A DNA stretch of 64,000 nt from MED-G105 sp039819085 (GCA_039819085.1 JBCBSQ010000001.1:244619-308618), one strand, 5' to 3'. Shown: positions 23,932 to 33,910, counted from the stretch's first letter. Numbers and translations are program-made. The notes: a model not told the origin generated them from the letters alone.

Positions 23932-26061
23932 TTAGCTCGCGTCTTTCGCCGGTTTCCTCGCAGATCCGCGGCTTTCCAGCGCCCACGCCCCGATCAACGC
24001 CGCGGCTATTGCGACGAACCAGGCGAATGGCGGCGCGATCGGCGCCATGATGATCGCCTCGATCCGACGCGCGCGGCGCTGCGGCAATCCGATCCAGTCA
24101 GCGCCAGCGCGCCCGCCGCCGCGACCTGACACGCGCCGGAGGTTTGGCGTCTTGATTGCGCCGCCCGTTCGTGTGCGGAGCGTAAAAGTCCCGCCGCCGG
24201 CCGTTTGCGACGCATTTGAGAGGGCGCGCCGGTCCATGGCGATGTCGGCGAATTCAGGCGGCGCCGCCAACCCGACTTCGCCGACGGCGAAAAGCTCGTC
24301 CGAACGCGCTCTATAAATGCCGCGCGGCGGATCTTCGAGGCGCGCCTCGAGCGCGCCAGGGCCCGTCCGCGCCATTTCCAGGGTTTGAGTTGATCCATCC
24401 GGCAATGTCAGCTCCGTGGGGGAAGCGTCTTCGGCGAGGGTCCGCCGAGTGATCACGAGCGCCCCGTCGCGTTCACGCAGGATGAGGCGCTCTTCCTCTA
24501 GCTCGGGTTCCTTCATCAGCCAGTGCGATATTCGACGTAGAAGCTCCGCATGCGGTCCCCCGCCGTCAAAGCCGCGCGCCCATAGCCAGACATGGTCCGA
24601 CAGGAGCGCGCCGACGCGGCCCTCGCCAACGCGATCGAGGACCAGGAGAGGGCGGCCGTCGCCGTCAGCCATCAATGCGCGGCCGCCGCGCTGCGCTGCG
24701 GGCTGGGTGCGCAGCCAACGCCCCCAGCGGTCCGCCTCCGGAAGGTCGAGGACGACCGGATGGCGCGCGCCGTCATCCGTCACCTGCGGTCTGTAGGCGC
24801 CTTGCGCCTCTTCGCCGATTGGCGTTACGGGCAGAATGTAGGCGAAATTGCGTCGCGCCGCGAGGCTCAAGGGGCCGGAGAACTCTGGACCGGCGGACAC
24901 CAAGACAGCGCCGCCGTCTTCGACATAGCGCGCGATGTTCTCGAAATGAAATGCGTTCAGAACACCGCGATAGCTGTATCGGTCAAAGATAACGAGATCG
25001 AATTCGGACAGCTTCTCGATGAAAAGCTCATCATACGGAAATTCGATGAGCGCTAGTTCCCGTTGATCAAGCACGCCGTCGCTCGCCTGTTTTTCAGCCG
25101 GCCGCAGGATCGTGAAATGCACCAGGTCGATCGCGGGGTCCGACTTCAGGAGATTGCGCCAGACGCGTTCGCCCGCATGAGGTTCGCCTGAGATAAGGAG
25201 CGTGCGCAGCCGGTCGCGGATCGCTTCAATTCTCAAGACCGCCGAATTGTTTCGCTCCGAAAGCTCGCCCGCGAGCGGCGCTGCTTCCAGTTCGACAATC
25301 GTTTCGCCTGGCCGGGCGAGGGGCGCGGCGAAGCGGATCTCAGCGCCGACCGGAACCGCCTGTCGGACGACCTCTTCACCATCGACCCTCAGGACCACTT
25401 CAACTCGGCGCTCGGCGTCCGCGACGCGAGCGCCGTCGACGCCGATGTCCTCAACCCGGAAGCCGATCTGAACCGGCTGGTTGACGATCCCATAGCGAGG
25501 CGCGTCGATCATTGTCAGCTTACGGTCTATCTCGTCGGGGCGGCCAGTGAACAAGACGTGCAGGGCGGCCTCTTCGGGGAGCGAAGAAGGGTCCACCTCA
25601 TCCCGCGACAACCCATCGGTGATGATGACGGCCGCTGACAGTCGGCTGCGCGGCGTTGCGCCGACCGCCTGGCTCAGCGCTTCGCCGAGCCGGGTTTCGT
25701 CTTCGCCGGCGACGTCGACCTCCACAATGTCGACGCCGCCAAGGGTCTCTATGTCGGCTTTCAATTGATCCGCTGCGGCGCGGGCCGCTTCCGCCCGGCC
25801 ATCGATCAACTGGCTGTCTGACCGGTCGACAAGAATGACGGCGACATCGTTCAAAGCCTCTTCTTCGGCGGTGCGCAATTGTGGGTCCAGCAACAACGCG
25901 ATGAAGGCGATGGTCGCAATCGTCCGTAATAGGACGGCGCCGACATCCGCCAGTCTGGAGGCGCGGACGGCTGACAGAAGCAGCGCCGCGAGCGCCACGC
26001 CGCCGCCGCCGGCGATCATCCAGAGCGGCAAAAGCGGTTGCCACGCGATAGCTTCGCTCAT
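23932..26061 (-). CDS. membrane protein of the MoxR-BatA operon, glutamine-amidotransferase-like
   Basis: A 709-residue protein; ATG 26061 overlaps the stop of the DUF4159 gene by 4 bases. Two N-terminal membrane helices (about 12-32, 38-58) precede a von Willebrand-like segment (NDVAVILVDRSDSQLIDG, AVIITDGLS), an immunoglobulin-like region (NQPVQIGFRVEDIG), then a class-I amidotransferase-like fold without the Cys-His-Glu triad (LVIFDRYSYRG, FENIARYVEDGGAVLVSAG). One helix lies near the C-terminus (about 670-690). It is the last gene of the operon. Proteins in this position are always linked to MoxR/DUF58; activity unknown. Confidence 0.72.
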   Translation of the reverse strand: MSEAIAWQPLLPLWMIAGGGGVALAALLLSAVRASRLADVGAVLLRTIATIAFIALLLDPQLRTAEEEALNDVAVILVDRSDSQLIDGRAEAARAAADQLKADIETLGGVDIVEVDVAGEDETRLGEALSQAVGATPRSRLSAAVIITDGLSRDEVDPSSLPEEAALHVLFTGRPDEIDRKLTMIDAPRYGIVNQPVQIGFRVEDIGVDGARVADAERRVEVVLRVDGEEVVRQAVPVGAEIRFAAPLARPGETIVELEAAPLAGELSERNNSAVLRIEAIRDRLRTLLISGEPHAGERVWRNLLKSDPAIDLVHFTILRPAEKQASDGVLDQRELALIEFPYDELFIEKLSEFDLVIFDRYSYRGVLNAFHFENIARYVEDGGAVLVSAGPEFSGPLSLAARRNFAYILPVTPIGEEAQGAYRPQVTDDGARHPVVLDLPEADRWGRWLRTQPAAQRGGRALMADGDGRPLLVLDRVGEGRVGALLSDHVWLWARGFDGGGPHAELLRRISHWLMKEPELEEERLILRERDGALVITRRTLAEDASPTELTLPDGSTQTLEMARTGPGALEARLEDPPRGIYRARSDELFAVGEVGLAAPPEFADIAMDRRALSNASQTAGGGTFTLRTRTGGAIKTPNLRRVSGRGGGRAGADWIGLPQRRARRIEAIIMAPIAPPFAWFVAIAAALIGAWALESRGSARKPAKDAS

Positions 26062-28871
26062 TGCGCGCCCAGCCTCTCCAGCAGTGTCGGCGTGTGCACC
26101 TGGTCTGACTTGTAGTTGCCGGTCAGCGCGACCATCGCAATGTTGACGCCGGCCCGGTAGGCGCATTCACGTGGCGGCACGCCGGGCCGGATCGCGCAGC
26201 CGCGCCCCGAAGCGGCGCTCGGCATTCGACGCATCGGCGCATTCATTTCGTCGCGCGCCCACGCTCCCGCCCAGTCTCGTCCGCCTACAATGATGGGCGT
26301 CACGCCGTCATTGTCGCCTGCGCCTTCGGCGACCCAGATAGGGCCGTCGCCGGCGCGTCCTTTGAGGTCGGACAAAAGATAAAACGAGCGCGTCAGGACG
26401 TGGTTCTGTGGCAGCGGCCTTAGCGGTGGAACGTCGAGGCGTCGGAGGATGTCGCGCAATGCGGCGCGCTCAGGCGTCAGAGCGCCGGGCAGGGCGCGTT
26501 CGTCGTCACGCGTATCGAAGATGACGAGGCCGCCGAAGCGCATGAAGAGCTCGACGTTCGCAAGCGCCTCATCAGATGGGGCGGTCATTCCGGCGGCGAT
26601 CGGCCAATAGATGACCGGGTAGACGGATAACTCGTCTCGTTCGAGATCGACCTGTTGCGGCGCCTCCGGTTCGACGGCCGTGCGCCGGTAAAGCTCTTCA
26701 GACAACGCTGACAGGCCATAGAATGAAAGCCGGTCCAATTCTGAATCATTTGTGGCGACAAAAGCCAGGCGGGTGGCGATCGCCGCGTCAATCGCCGTCG
26801 ATGAGATGGGGCTGTCGAAGGGCGCCGCCGGCGCGCCTGTCGGAGATTGCGCAAAGGCGTCGCCGCCTGAGGCGAGGACGGCGCCGGCCATGATTACGGT
26901 GGCCGAGGTCGCGGCGCGCGCCGCGCTGAGCCTTGGCGCGCGCCCTGCGTATATGAGCGCCGCAAGCGCGTCGGTTGCGAATAGAATAAGCGCCAGCAGG
27001 AAAAGCGGGGCGGCGAGCTGTTGAGGGGGCGCGGTTGCGTAAGGGGACGTCTGGCCTCCGAGGCGCGCCGCCGGGCGGAGCGTTACGTGCGCTGACGCCG
27101 CATTGATGGCGATTGGAGCTTCTGCGGCGCCATAGAGGCCAGGCGGCGCATTGAGGTTTGGACCTGCGGCGGCCTCGGCGAGCGTGACGCCAGGCGCGTC
27201 GCCCGGCGCGGGGCCAAGGGCGCCGAACCCGTCGAGAAGGCTTACGGGCTGAAACTGCTGTGTGTCCTCCGCATCCGTTGCATCTCGTTCTTCGGGCATT
27301 GCGGCGGACAAGAAAGCCACCCGCCGCAGCATCTCAACGAAAACGCCCGAAAAAGGCAGGTCCGACCATTCCGGACTGGCGGTGACATGGAAAAAGACGA
27401 TTGCGCCGGCGCCGCGTCGCGCCCCGGTCACAAGAGGGGTCGAGTCGCTAAGGCTGGCCCAGGTGCGCTCAGTCGTGACGCCGCCCGGCGCGGCGAGCAC
27501 CTGTTGACGGACAAACACGTCCGGAGGGACGGTTAGGTCCGCAAACGGACCTTTTTCGGAAAACGCGGCGAGCGGTTGCGGCGTCTCCCAGGAAAGCGCG
27601 CCGCCGAACGCCCTTCCGCCGCCGCGCAAGGGGGCCGGCGCGAGGGGCAGGTCATTGTCCTGCGCCGCCTCCGCGACATTGACGCCTGCAAACCGCAAGA
27701 GGACGCCGCCACGCTCCACCCACGCCCCGAGCCGTTCGGCGTCCTCATCACGCAGTCGTCCGACGTCATCAAGGATAATCAGACTAGCGTCAGATTCCGT
27801 CAGCGCCGCCGCGCCGCCGGCGAAAAAGTCCGCATACTGCGCCATGGCTGCGCGAATGTAGGACCCGCCGGCGAGAAGATCGCCCGCGTCGCCCGCATCT
27901 CCGAGAAAGCCCACGAGAGCGCGGCGGGCGCGGCCATCCGCAAGTCTGACGGCGCCGGCGGACGCGACGCCTTCGATCCGGGCGGCGCCAATGTCATTTC
28001 GCAACGCCAGCGGAAGGCGCACGCGCGCTTCGGTTTCTTGCGCGCCGGGATCGAAGGAAAATTCGCCGCGCGCAAGCTCCCTGCCATTTCGGGCGCTGAC
28101 GACAACTTCGCCCTCAAGACGGTCTCCCGCGCGCGCCCTCCCGATCAGGAAGACGTCCTCCGCTGAGTCCGCGCGCTGACCTTTGATGAAGAGCGTCTGC
28201 GCGTCGTCATCCACAAGCCGAGTGACGTCGCCGAGGTTCGCGAGCGCAGTCTGAAGGTCATCGGCGTTCGGATGATCAAGTCCGTCGGAGAGCCAGCGTA
28301 TGTCGTACCCGCCGGCAGGCGGCGTTGCGCGTTTCGCGCGCGCCGCCGCGCCAGCGTAGTCCGGCGGCAGCGCCTTCGGCTCAAGCGCCGCGGCTGCGTC
28401 CTGAAAAGCGCCCGGATCCATGAGCGAGATCAGTGAGGCGGCGTCCGCCTCGGTCGGCGTTGTGGTCATCGTCGCCACGGCGCGCCCTCCAGCGCGGGCC
28501 TCCGCGGCGATGGCCGACAATGCGTTGCGCCGCAGCCGCCAGTTTGCGGCGGCCGTCCAGGAATCGTCCACGACGACGAGGATCGGGCGCGCATCCCCCG
28601 CTGCGGTGTTCGGCGCGTTCAGAATGGGACCAGCTAGCGCGACAATCGCGAGCGCCGCGATCAGCAGGCGCAGAAGCAACAACAGCAATGGCGTGCGCGC
28701 CGGCGTGCGCTGTTTGTCCTCAAGCTCGCGCAGAAGGTCGAATGCGGGGAACGGCGTCCGGCGCGGCCGCGGCGGGGTCGCTCGCAGGATCAGCCAAATC
28801 GCAGGCAATGCGGCGAGCGCTGCGAGTAGCAAAGGCGATGCGAAGGACAGTGAACCGAGAAAAGACGCCAA
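26058..28871 (-). CDS. BatA-like, DUF4159-domain membrane protein
   Basis: A 937-residue protein. Residues 1-80 are the BatA N-terminal module, two helices around RRTPFPAFDLLRELEDKQRTP; a von Willebrand-like region follows (ILVVVDDSWTAAANWRLRR). Another helix lies near residue 640 (LFLLALILFATDALAALIY), and the last 230 residues are DUF4159 (YPVIYWPIAAG, LFMRFGGLVIFDTRDD, LRDILRRLDVPPL, HVLTRSFYLL). BatA-like proteins are membrane partners of MoxR AAA chaperones in envelope maintenance; the precise role here is unknown. It overlaps the downstream gene by 4 bases and lies 15 bases after the DUF58 gene. Confidence 0.82.
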   Translation of the reverse strand: MASFLGSLSFASPLLLAALAALPAIWLILRATPPRPRRTPFPAFDLLRELEDKQRTPARTPLLLLLLRLLIAALAIVALAGPILNAPNTAAGDARPILVVVDDSWTAAANWRLRRNALSAIAAEARAGGRAVATMTTTPTEADAASLISLMDPGAFQDAAAALEPKALPPDYAGAAARAKRATPPAGGYDIRWLSDGLDHPNADDLQTALANLGDVTRLVDDDAQTLFIKGQRADSAEDVFLIGRARAGDRLEGEVVVSARNGRELARGEFSFDPGAQETEARVRLPLALRNDIGAARIEGVASAGAVRLADGRARRALVGFLGDAGDAGDLLAGGSYIRAAMAQYADFFAGGAAALTESDASLIILDDVGRLRDEDAERLGAWVERGGVLLRFAGVNVAEAAQDNDLPLAPAPLRGGGRAFGGALSWETPQPLAAFSEKGPFADLTVPPDVFVRQQVLAAPGGVTTERTWASLSDSTPLVTGARRGAGAIVFFHVTASPEWSDLPFSGVFVEMLRRVAFLSAAMPEERDATDAEDTQQFQPVSLLDGFGALGPAPGDAPGVTLAEAAAGPNLNAPPGLYGAAEAPIAINAASAHVTLRPAARLGGQTSPYATAPPQQLAAPLFLLALILFATDALAALIYAGRAPRLSAARAATSATVIMAGAVLASGGDAFAQSPTGAPAAPFDSPISSTAIDAAIATRLAFVATNDSELDRLSFYGLSALSEELYRRTAVEPEAPQQVDLERDELSVYPVIYWPIAAGMTAPSDEALANVELFMRFGGLVIFDTRDDERALPGALTPERAALRDILRRLDVPPLRPLPQNHVLTRSFYLLSDLKGRAGDGPIWVAEGAGDNDGVTPIIVGGRDWAGAWARDEMNAPMRRMPSAASGRGCAIRPGVPPRECAYRAGVNIAMVALTGNYKSDQVHTPTLLERLGAQ

Positions 28872-28886
28872 AGCCAGTCGATACCT

Positions 28887-29798
28887 CTAAGCCGCGCGCG
28901 CGCCGTCCGATAGCGCAACGTAGACGGATAAAAGCGCGGTCGTCGCGGGTTCGTCTGTCGCGTGCGCGACAAACGTCCATCCAAGTGAATCGCACAATTC
29001 CCCGAGGCGCGCGCGATGCGCGGCGAAGGCGGCGCGATAGTCGGCCGCAACCGCGGCCGCATCGCCAAATGTCAGCCGCGCCGGGCTTTCCAGATCCTGA
29101 AACTCAGTGCGCCCTGCAAATGGGAACTCAATCTCAGCCGGATCCGCCACGTGGACGATGCAGCCATAAGCGCCCTCAGCCGCGAAGCTTTCCACCGCCC
29201 GCTCCACCTCCGCCGGATCGGTGTAGAAGTCGCCGATCAGGGTCGCCGCCGCGCCGGGCGCGACATGTTGCGGCGTCGGGATCGTTGTATCGGTATCACC
29301 ACGGGCGGCGATCGCCTCCAGAAAACGCTCCGCCGCGCCCCGGCCATGAAACGGGCGCTCTTGACCGCCGCCGACGCCGCCGCACAGCCCGATGCGTTCT
29401 CCGCCGCGGGCGAGCAGCATGGTGAGGGCGACCGCCAACGTGTCGGCGCGCCTGCGCTTTGTCTCAAACCGATCATCGGACGCGTATTCCATTGAGGCGG
29501 AGGGATCTGACCAGATCCACGCTGTCGCCGCGGCTTCCCACTCGGTTTGCCGCACAAACAGCCGCCCTGCGCCGCGCGCGGACTGGCGCCAGTCGATGGT
29601 CGCCGCGGGGTCGCCGAAGGCGTAGGGGCGATGCTGCCAGAAAGTTTCGCCTGGGCCTGGCCGGCGCCGCCCATGCGCGCCCGCCGCGACGGTGCGCGCC
29701 AGGCGCTCCGCATCAAGAAGAAGTGCGTCAAAACCGTCGCTCGCCACGGCCGCCGCCCGGCGCAGGTCCGCGATGTCATAGGGCGCCGATGCGCTCAT
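28887..29798 (-). CDS. DUF58 domain protein
   Basis: A 303-residue protein with the DUF58 core RPYAFGDPAATIDWRQSAR, LFVRQTEWEAAATAWIWSD (a von Willebrand-like start with Ser-Ala-Ser instead of a metal site) and later VERAVESFAAEGAYGCIVHV. Proteins of this family are encoded after MoxR and thought to be substrates or partners of the AAA ATPase. The ATG at 29798 overlaps the MoxR stop by 4 bases, and the DUF4159 gene follows 15 bases on. The reaction, if any, is unknown. Confidence 0.84.
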   Translation of the reverse strand: MSASAPYDIADLRRAAAVASDGFDALLLDAERLARTVAAGAHGRRRPGPGETFWQHRPYAFGDPAATIDWRQSARGAGRLFVRQTEWEAAATAWIWSDPSASMEYASDDRFETKRRRADTLAVALTMLLARGGERIGLCGGVGGGQERPFHGRGAAERFLEAIAARGDTDTTIPTPQHVAPGAAATLIGDFYTDPAEVERAVESFAAEGAYGCIVHVADPAEIEFPFAGRTEFQDLESPARLTFGDAAAVAADYRAAFAAHRARLGELCDSLGWTFVAHATDEPATTALLSVYVALSDGARAA

Positions 29799-30796
29799 GC
29801 GGCGGCGCTCCGGCCAGCCGCGCCGGCGACTAGCGTGTCGATCAGCCCATCCACCGTCGTCTTGCGCCGGATCGCGGCAAATGTGAGCGCCATTCGATGC
29901 CTTAACACTGGCTTCGCCAACGCTTCGATATCCTCAAGGCTCGGAGCCGCCCGCCCCTGGACGAGGGCGCGCGCCTTGGCGGCCCTCGTCAGGGCCTGGC
30001 TCGCGCGCGGGCCCGGGCCCCAACGAACAAGTTCGCGTATGTCTTCCGGCGCGTCATCAAGCGGACGGGCGCTGCGGACGAGCTTCAGGATTTCTTCCAC
30101 CAGGCGCTCCGATATCGGCATGGCGCGCACGACCGCCTGAGCCGCCTCAAGATCCGCTGGCGTCATTGCGGCGATGGGCGCCGGCGGCGTTTCGCCTGTC
30201 GTGGCGGCGAGCATTCGCCGTTCGGCCTCAAGGTCCGGGTAGTCGATCTCGATCTGCATCAGGAACCGGTCAAGCTGCGCTTCGGGAAGCGGATAGGTGC
30301 CTTCCTGCTCGATCGGGTTTTGCGTCGCGAGCACATGAAACGGCGCTGGCAGTTCATGCCGCTCGCCTGCAATGGTGACATGCTTCTCCTGCATCGCTTG
30401 GAGGAGCGCTGATTGCGTGCGCGGGCTTGCGCGGTTGATCTCGTCGGCCATCAGGAGCTGCGCGAAGATGGGGCCCTTGATGAACCGAAAGGCGCGCTCG
30501 CCGCTCGCCGCCTCCTCCAACACTTCGGAGCCGAGAATGTCGCTCGGCATCAGGTCGGGCGTGAACTGCACCCGTTTGGAGTCCATGGTCAGGAGATCCG
30601 CGACCGTGGTGACAAGCAGGGTCTTTGCGAGGCCGGGCGCGCCGACGAGGAGCGCGTGACCACCCGCGGCGAGGGTCGTCAGGACGTTCTCGATTACCGT
30701 GTCCTGGCCAAAGACCACCCCGGACATGGCGGCGCGCGCAGCGCTAAATCTCTCTGCTGCCGCGTCAAATGCGGCGGTCAATTCTTCTGCTTCCAT
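29795..30796 (-). CDS. MoxR-family AAA+ ATPase
   Basis: A 333-residue AAA+ ATPase from ATG 30796 (MEAEELTAAF). Walker A is LLVGAPGLAKT, Walker B is LLMADEINRASP, followed by TQSALLQAMQEKHVT, the sensor-1 region ATQNPIEQEGTYPLPEAQLDRF and a C-terminal lid. MoxR ATPases are chaperones that assemble or activate partner complexes with von Willebrand domains, here presumably the three downstream products. The open frame reaches 30940, but residues before this ATG are unlike the family. First gene of a four-gene minus-strand operon. Confidence 0.88.
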   Translation of the reverse strand: MEAEELTAAFDAAAERFSAARAAMSGVVFGQDTVIENVLTTLAAGGHALLVGAPGLAKTLLVTTVADLLTMDSKRVQFTPDLMPSDILGSEVLEEAASGERAFRFIKGPIFAQLLMADEINRASPRTQSALLQAMQEKHVTIAGERHELPAPFHVLATQNPIEQEGTYPLPEAQLDRFLMQIEIDYPDLEAERRMLAATTGETPPAPIAAMTPADLEAAQAVVRAMPISERLVEEILKLVRSARPLDDAPEDIRELVRWGPGPRASQALTRAAKARALVQGRAAPSLEDIEALAKPVLRHRMALTFAAIRRKTTVDGLIDTLVAGAAGRSAAA

Positions 30797-31280
30797 AGTC
30801 GTTCGGAGGATTCCTGCATTGGCGCGCCGCCGGTCGGATACAAAAGCGACGCGCAAGAGTGTTGGCTCAGTCTTACCACGGCTAAGCATCCAGGTCGCAA
30901 CGGTCCAACCCGCTGGCGCCCCCTTTCGCCGCACGAGCATTGAACAGTCGATTGGCTGGCGCTTTATTAAATGACGCCGAATAGCTTAGGCTATTCCCGG
31001 GCCGTCTTTCTGGGGCCGTCCTGGTCGACCGACGTCACGAAGACTGGGTCGCCTGACTTGCCTAAGAAGGAATGGACGGTTTGAAAACGAGACGATTGCG
31101 TCAAACGGCGGGGGCGCCGCTGAAAAACGCACGCGACGCCGAAGGGATGGTTGGCGGCTCCAGCCGACCTCGCAAAGGTTGTCATACATGCTGATCGGAA
31201 CGGTCCATCGCGTTTCGGTCCTCTGCAAGGTTTGAAATTTTAAGTTGCGTAAATTCAATCATCTAGAAGGGTAATCGCTA
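30797..31280. other. divergent intergenic region between the moxR operon and sppA
   Basis: No convincing gene in 484 bases; the promoters of both neighbours should lie here. It holds a perfect 7-base hairpin, GAATAGC (30979-30985) and GCTATTC (30990-30996) with a TTAG loop, without a T-run. The part just before sppA is AT-rich (about 31235-31265), a plausible promoter. Open frames on the minus strand (30986-31258) have no ribosome site and no family features. Confidence 0.45.
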
Positions 31281-33176
31281 GTGGGTGACGAAGAGAAAAA
31301 TCCGACCGTGTGGGGCTTCATCAAAGGCTTTGGGAAGTTCTTGATCGGCACGTTGATGGTCGTCCAGGGCATTGTAGGTCTCGCTGTGCTCTTATTGGTG
31401 GTCGGCTTCTTTTCAAGCCTCTCAGAAGGATTTGGCGGCGGCGGCCCAAATGTTACGGTGCCAAAAGAAGCTGCGCTTCTTATAAAGCCGAATGGCGTGC
31501 TCGTGGAGCAGGCTGAGGCGGTCGATCCATTCGAGCAGGCGATTCAGGAAATTTACGGCGCTGAAGAACCTGGCGAGATCGAAGTGCATGATCTCGTGCG
31601 GGCGATCCGCAAGGCCAAGGATGACGAGCGGATCACTGGCCTCGTGCTCGACATGGGCGAGTTTTACGTGTCGCCGTCGAGCGCCAGCAAGACCCACTAC
31701 CTCGCGGCCGAAATCGCCAAGTTCAAAGAGAGTGGCAAGCCGGTCTACGCAATCGGCGACTACTACGCGCAGGAGACATATCTTCTCGCCGCTCAGGCGG
31801 ACACGGTGATGCTCCATGACAAGGGCAGCTTCGTCATGCCTGGCTACGGCCGTTATGGAACCTATTACAAGTCCTTCCTGGAGAAGATTAAGGCGACGCC
31901 GCATGTCTTTAAGGTTGGGACCTTCAAAGCGGCGGTGGAGCCGATCTTGCGCGATGATATGTCGCCGGAAGCCAAGGAGGCGAATGAAGCGTATCTGAGC
32001 GTCATGTGGCGGCGGTATGTCGACGCCGTCGCCGAGGCGCGTGGGCTCGATCGAGATTCGGTGCTTGCATACGCCGACAACTTCAATGCGCTTCTGCGTT
32101 CGGCGGGCGGCGACCTCGCCAAGGCGGCGCTCGACGCCGGTCTTGTGGATGAGTTGAAGGCGCGCCCCGATCAGATCGCCGCGCTGGCGAAGGCGTTCGG
32201 CGAGGGCGAGGAAGACGGCGAGGGCTTCAAGAGCGTTGGGTATGCGCGCTACCTCGCGTCATTCGATGACAATGAGGACGGCGCGGCGCCCAACGTGGCG
32301 GTCGTAACCGCGTCGGGCGTGATCGTCGATGGCGAAGCGCCGGCCGGCGAAGTCGCAGCCGGCGATACGGTGGCAGGTTTCCTGAAGCAGGCGCGCGAAG
32401 ACGATGACGTGAAGGCGGTTGTGCTGCGGGTGGACAGCCCAGGCGGTTCGGCGTTCGCATCAGAGGTGATCCGCGATCAGGTTGTCGCGTTGAAAGAGGC
32501 GAACAAGCCGGTGGTGGTCTCGATGGGCTCGACCGCCGCGTCCGGCGGATACTGGATCGCGTCGCCCGCTGACGAAATCTGGGCGGCGCCGACGACCGTC
32601 ACAGGATCAATCGGCGTCTTCGCCTTCTTTGCGACTTTCGAGCGGACTGCGGCGGAGCTTGGCGTCTTTGTAGACGGCGTCGGCACAAGCGGATTGTCGT
32701 CGCTCTATGGCGCAGGGCTTGGGCCGCTGGAGGAAAACGTCGCCGACGTGTTTCAGCAGTCCGTCGAGTTCAGTTACCGGGACTTCCTGAACACGGTTGC
32801 GGAGGGTCGCAACTTGTCGACCGACTACATCGATTCCATTGGCCAGGGTCGTGTTTGGATCGGCGAGCGGGCGCTCGATTTGAGGCTCGTCGACAAGATT
32901 GGCGGGATTGACGAAGCCATTGAGTCCGCCGCCCGGCTGGCGGGCCTCGATGAATATGATCGCGTGGAAATGACCGAGGAAGCCTCGCCGTTCGACGCAT
33001 TTATGTCTGGGTTCCGGGTCCGCGCTCTGAAAGTGATGGGATTTGATAAGGCGGAAGCGCGGGCGAGTCGCTCGGTCATTCGCCGGGTCATGTCGCGGGT
33101 CGAAGATCAGATCGCGTTCTACGATTCCTTTAATGACCCGAACGCCACCTATGCGCGTTGCCTGATCTGCCAATAG
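31281..33176 (+). CDS. sppA: signal peptide peptidase SppA, long (67K) type
   Basis: A 631-residue inner-membrane serine protease that degrades cleaved signal peptides. A membrane helix lies at about residues 20-45, then two tandem ClpP-like domains. The catalytic dyad is visible: Lys216 in VGTFKAAVEP and Ser421 in STAASGGYWIA. Length and two-domain layout match the E. coli enzyme. The GTG start at 31281 follows GAAGGG by about 10 bases. It is a single-gene unit ended by a strong intrinsic terminator at 33202. Confidence 0.92.
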   Translation: MGDEEKNPTVWGFIKGFGKFLIGTLMVVQGIVGLAVLLLVVGFFSSLSEGFGGGGPNVTVPKEAALLIKPNGVLVEQAEAVDPFEQAIQEIYGAEEPGEIEVHDLVRAIRKAKDDERITGLVLDMGEFYVSPSSASKTHYLAAEIAKFKESGKPVYAIGDYYAQETYLLAAQADTVMLHDKGSFVMPGYGRYGTYYKSFLEKIKATPHVFKVGTFKAAVEPILRDDMSPEAKEANEAYLSVMWRRYVDAVAEARGLDRDSVLAYADNFNALLRSAGGDLAKAALDAGLVDELKARPDQIAALAKAFGEGEEDGEGFKSVGYARYLASFDDNEDGAAPNVAVVTASGVIVDGEAPAGEVAAGDTVAGFLKQAREDDDVKAVVLRVDSPGGSAFASEVIRDQVVALKEANKPVVVSMGSTAASGGYWIASPADEIWAAPTTVTGSIGVFAFFATFERTAAELGVFVDGVGTSGLSSLYGAGLGPLEENVADVFQQSVEFSYRDFLNTVAEGRNLSTDYIDSIGQGRVWIGERALDLRLVDKIGGIDEAIESAARLAGLDEYDRVEMTEEASPFDAFMSGFRVRALKVMGFDKAEARASRSVIRRVMSRVEDQIAFYDSFNDPNATYARCLICQ

Positions 33177-33201
33177 AGTTGAACAGTTGAAGCGAAGAAC
33201 G

Positions 33202-33232
33202 AAAACGGCGCCCTGAAGGGCGCCGTTTTCAT
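33202..33232 (+). terminator. intrinsic terminator after sppA
   Basis: A perfect 12-base stem, AAAACGGCGCCC (33202-33213) and GGGCGCCGTTTT (33218-33229), around a TGAA loop. The T4 forms part of the stem, so it can act on both strands. It lies 26 bases beyond the sppA stop. Confidence 0.9.
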
Positions 33233-33340
33233 TGGCGGCTGCTCTCGGTCCCAATAGATTGGAGTGACCTCGCCTCGATCTATCCCGATGACCGGGATGA
33301 TCTTGTATCAGCCGCCGGGCGCGGCCACATTGCAGCGTAA

Positions 33341-33910
33341 ATGCCTGACCTCATGCAATATGCGGCCGCGCTCGCCGACGATCCTGCTGCGCCGCCACCG
33401 CCGGTAGAGCGATGGGACCCGGCCTATTGCGGCGAACTTGATCTTGTCATTCGCCGAGACGGCGTCTGGGTCCATGAAGGAACGCCGATTGGAAGGGCGA
33501 AGCTCGTGCGCTTGTTCGCGTCGGTCCTGAAGCGCGAAGGCGACCGCCACTTTCTTGTGACGCCCGTGGAGAAGCTCGGCATCCAGGTGGAGGACGCGCC
33601 GCTTCTCGCCATTCGCATGGACGTCGAAGCTCTGGGACGGGCCAATCAGCGGCTCATTTTCACGACCAATGTCGGCGACCGGGTAGTCGCCGGACCGGAC
33701 AACGCCATTGTGCTGAGGCGTCAGGCTGGCGGCGGCGGGCATGCGCCATATCTTCACGTGCGCCGGGGGCTTGAGGCGAGGGTTGCGCGCGCGCCCTTCT
33801 ATGAGCTTGTCGATGTCGGCGAAGAGCGCATCGTCGACGGCGAAAAGAGGTTCGGCGTTGCGTCAGACGGCGCATTCTTCGCTTTTCCGCCGGATACGGA
33901 TGACCTTTGA
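33341..33910 (+). CDS. DUF1285 domain protein
   Basis: A 189-residue protein with the DUF1285 pattern: LDLVIRRDGVWVHEGTPIGRAKLVRLFASVLKREGD, then HFLVTPVEKLGIQVEDAPLLAI, and in the C-terminal half YLHVRRGLEARVARAPFYELVD. (Segments quoted are non-contiguous beyond 20 residues only by position, about 35-70, 75-95 and 143-165.) The function is unknown. A Nudix hydrolase and the CCA-adding enzyme follow on the same strand in the order commonly seen in alphaproteobacteria, so an operon is likely. Confidence 0.8.
   Translation: MPDLMQYAAALADDPAAPPPPVERWDPAYCGELDLVIRRDGVWVHEGTPIGRAKLVRLFASVLKREGDRHFLVTPVEKLGIQVEDAPLLAIRMDVEALGRANQRLIFTTNVGDRVVAGPDNAIVLRRQAGGGGHAPYLHVRRGLEARVARAPFYELVDVGEERIVDGEKRFGVASDGAFFAFPPDTDDL

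Noticed and set aside
30986..31258. minus-strand ORFs in the moxR-sppA gap
   Set aside because: No ribosome site, no family resemblance.
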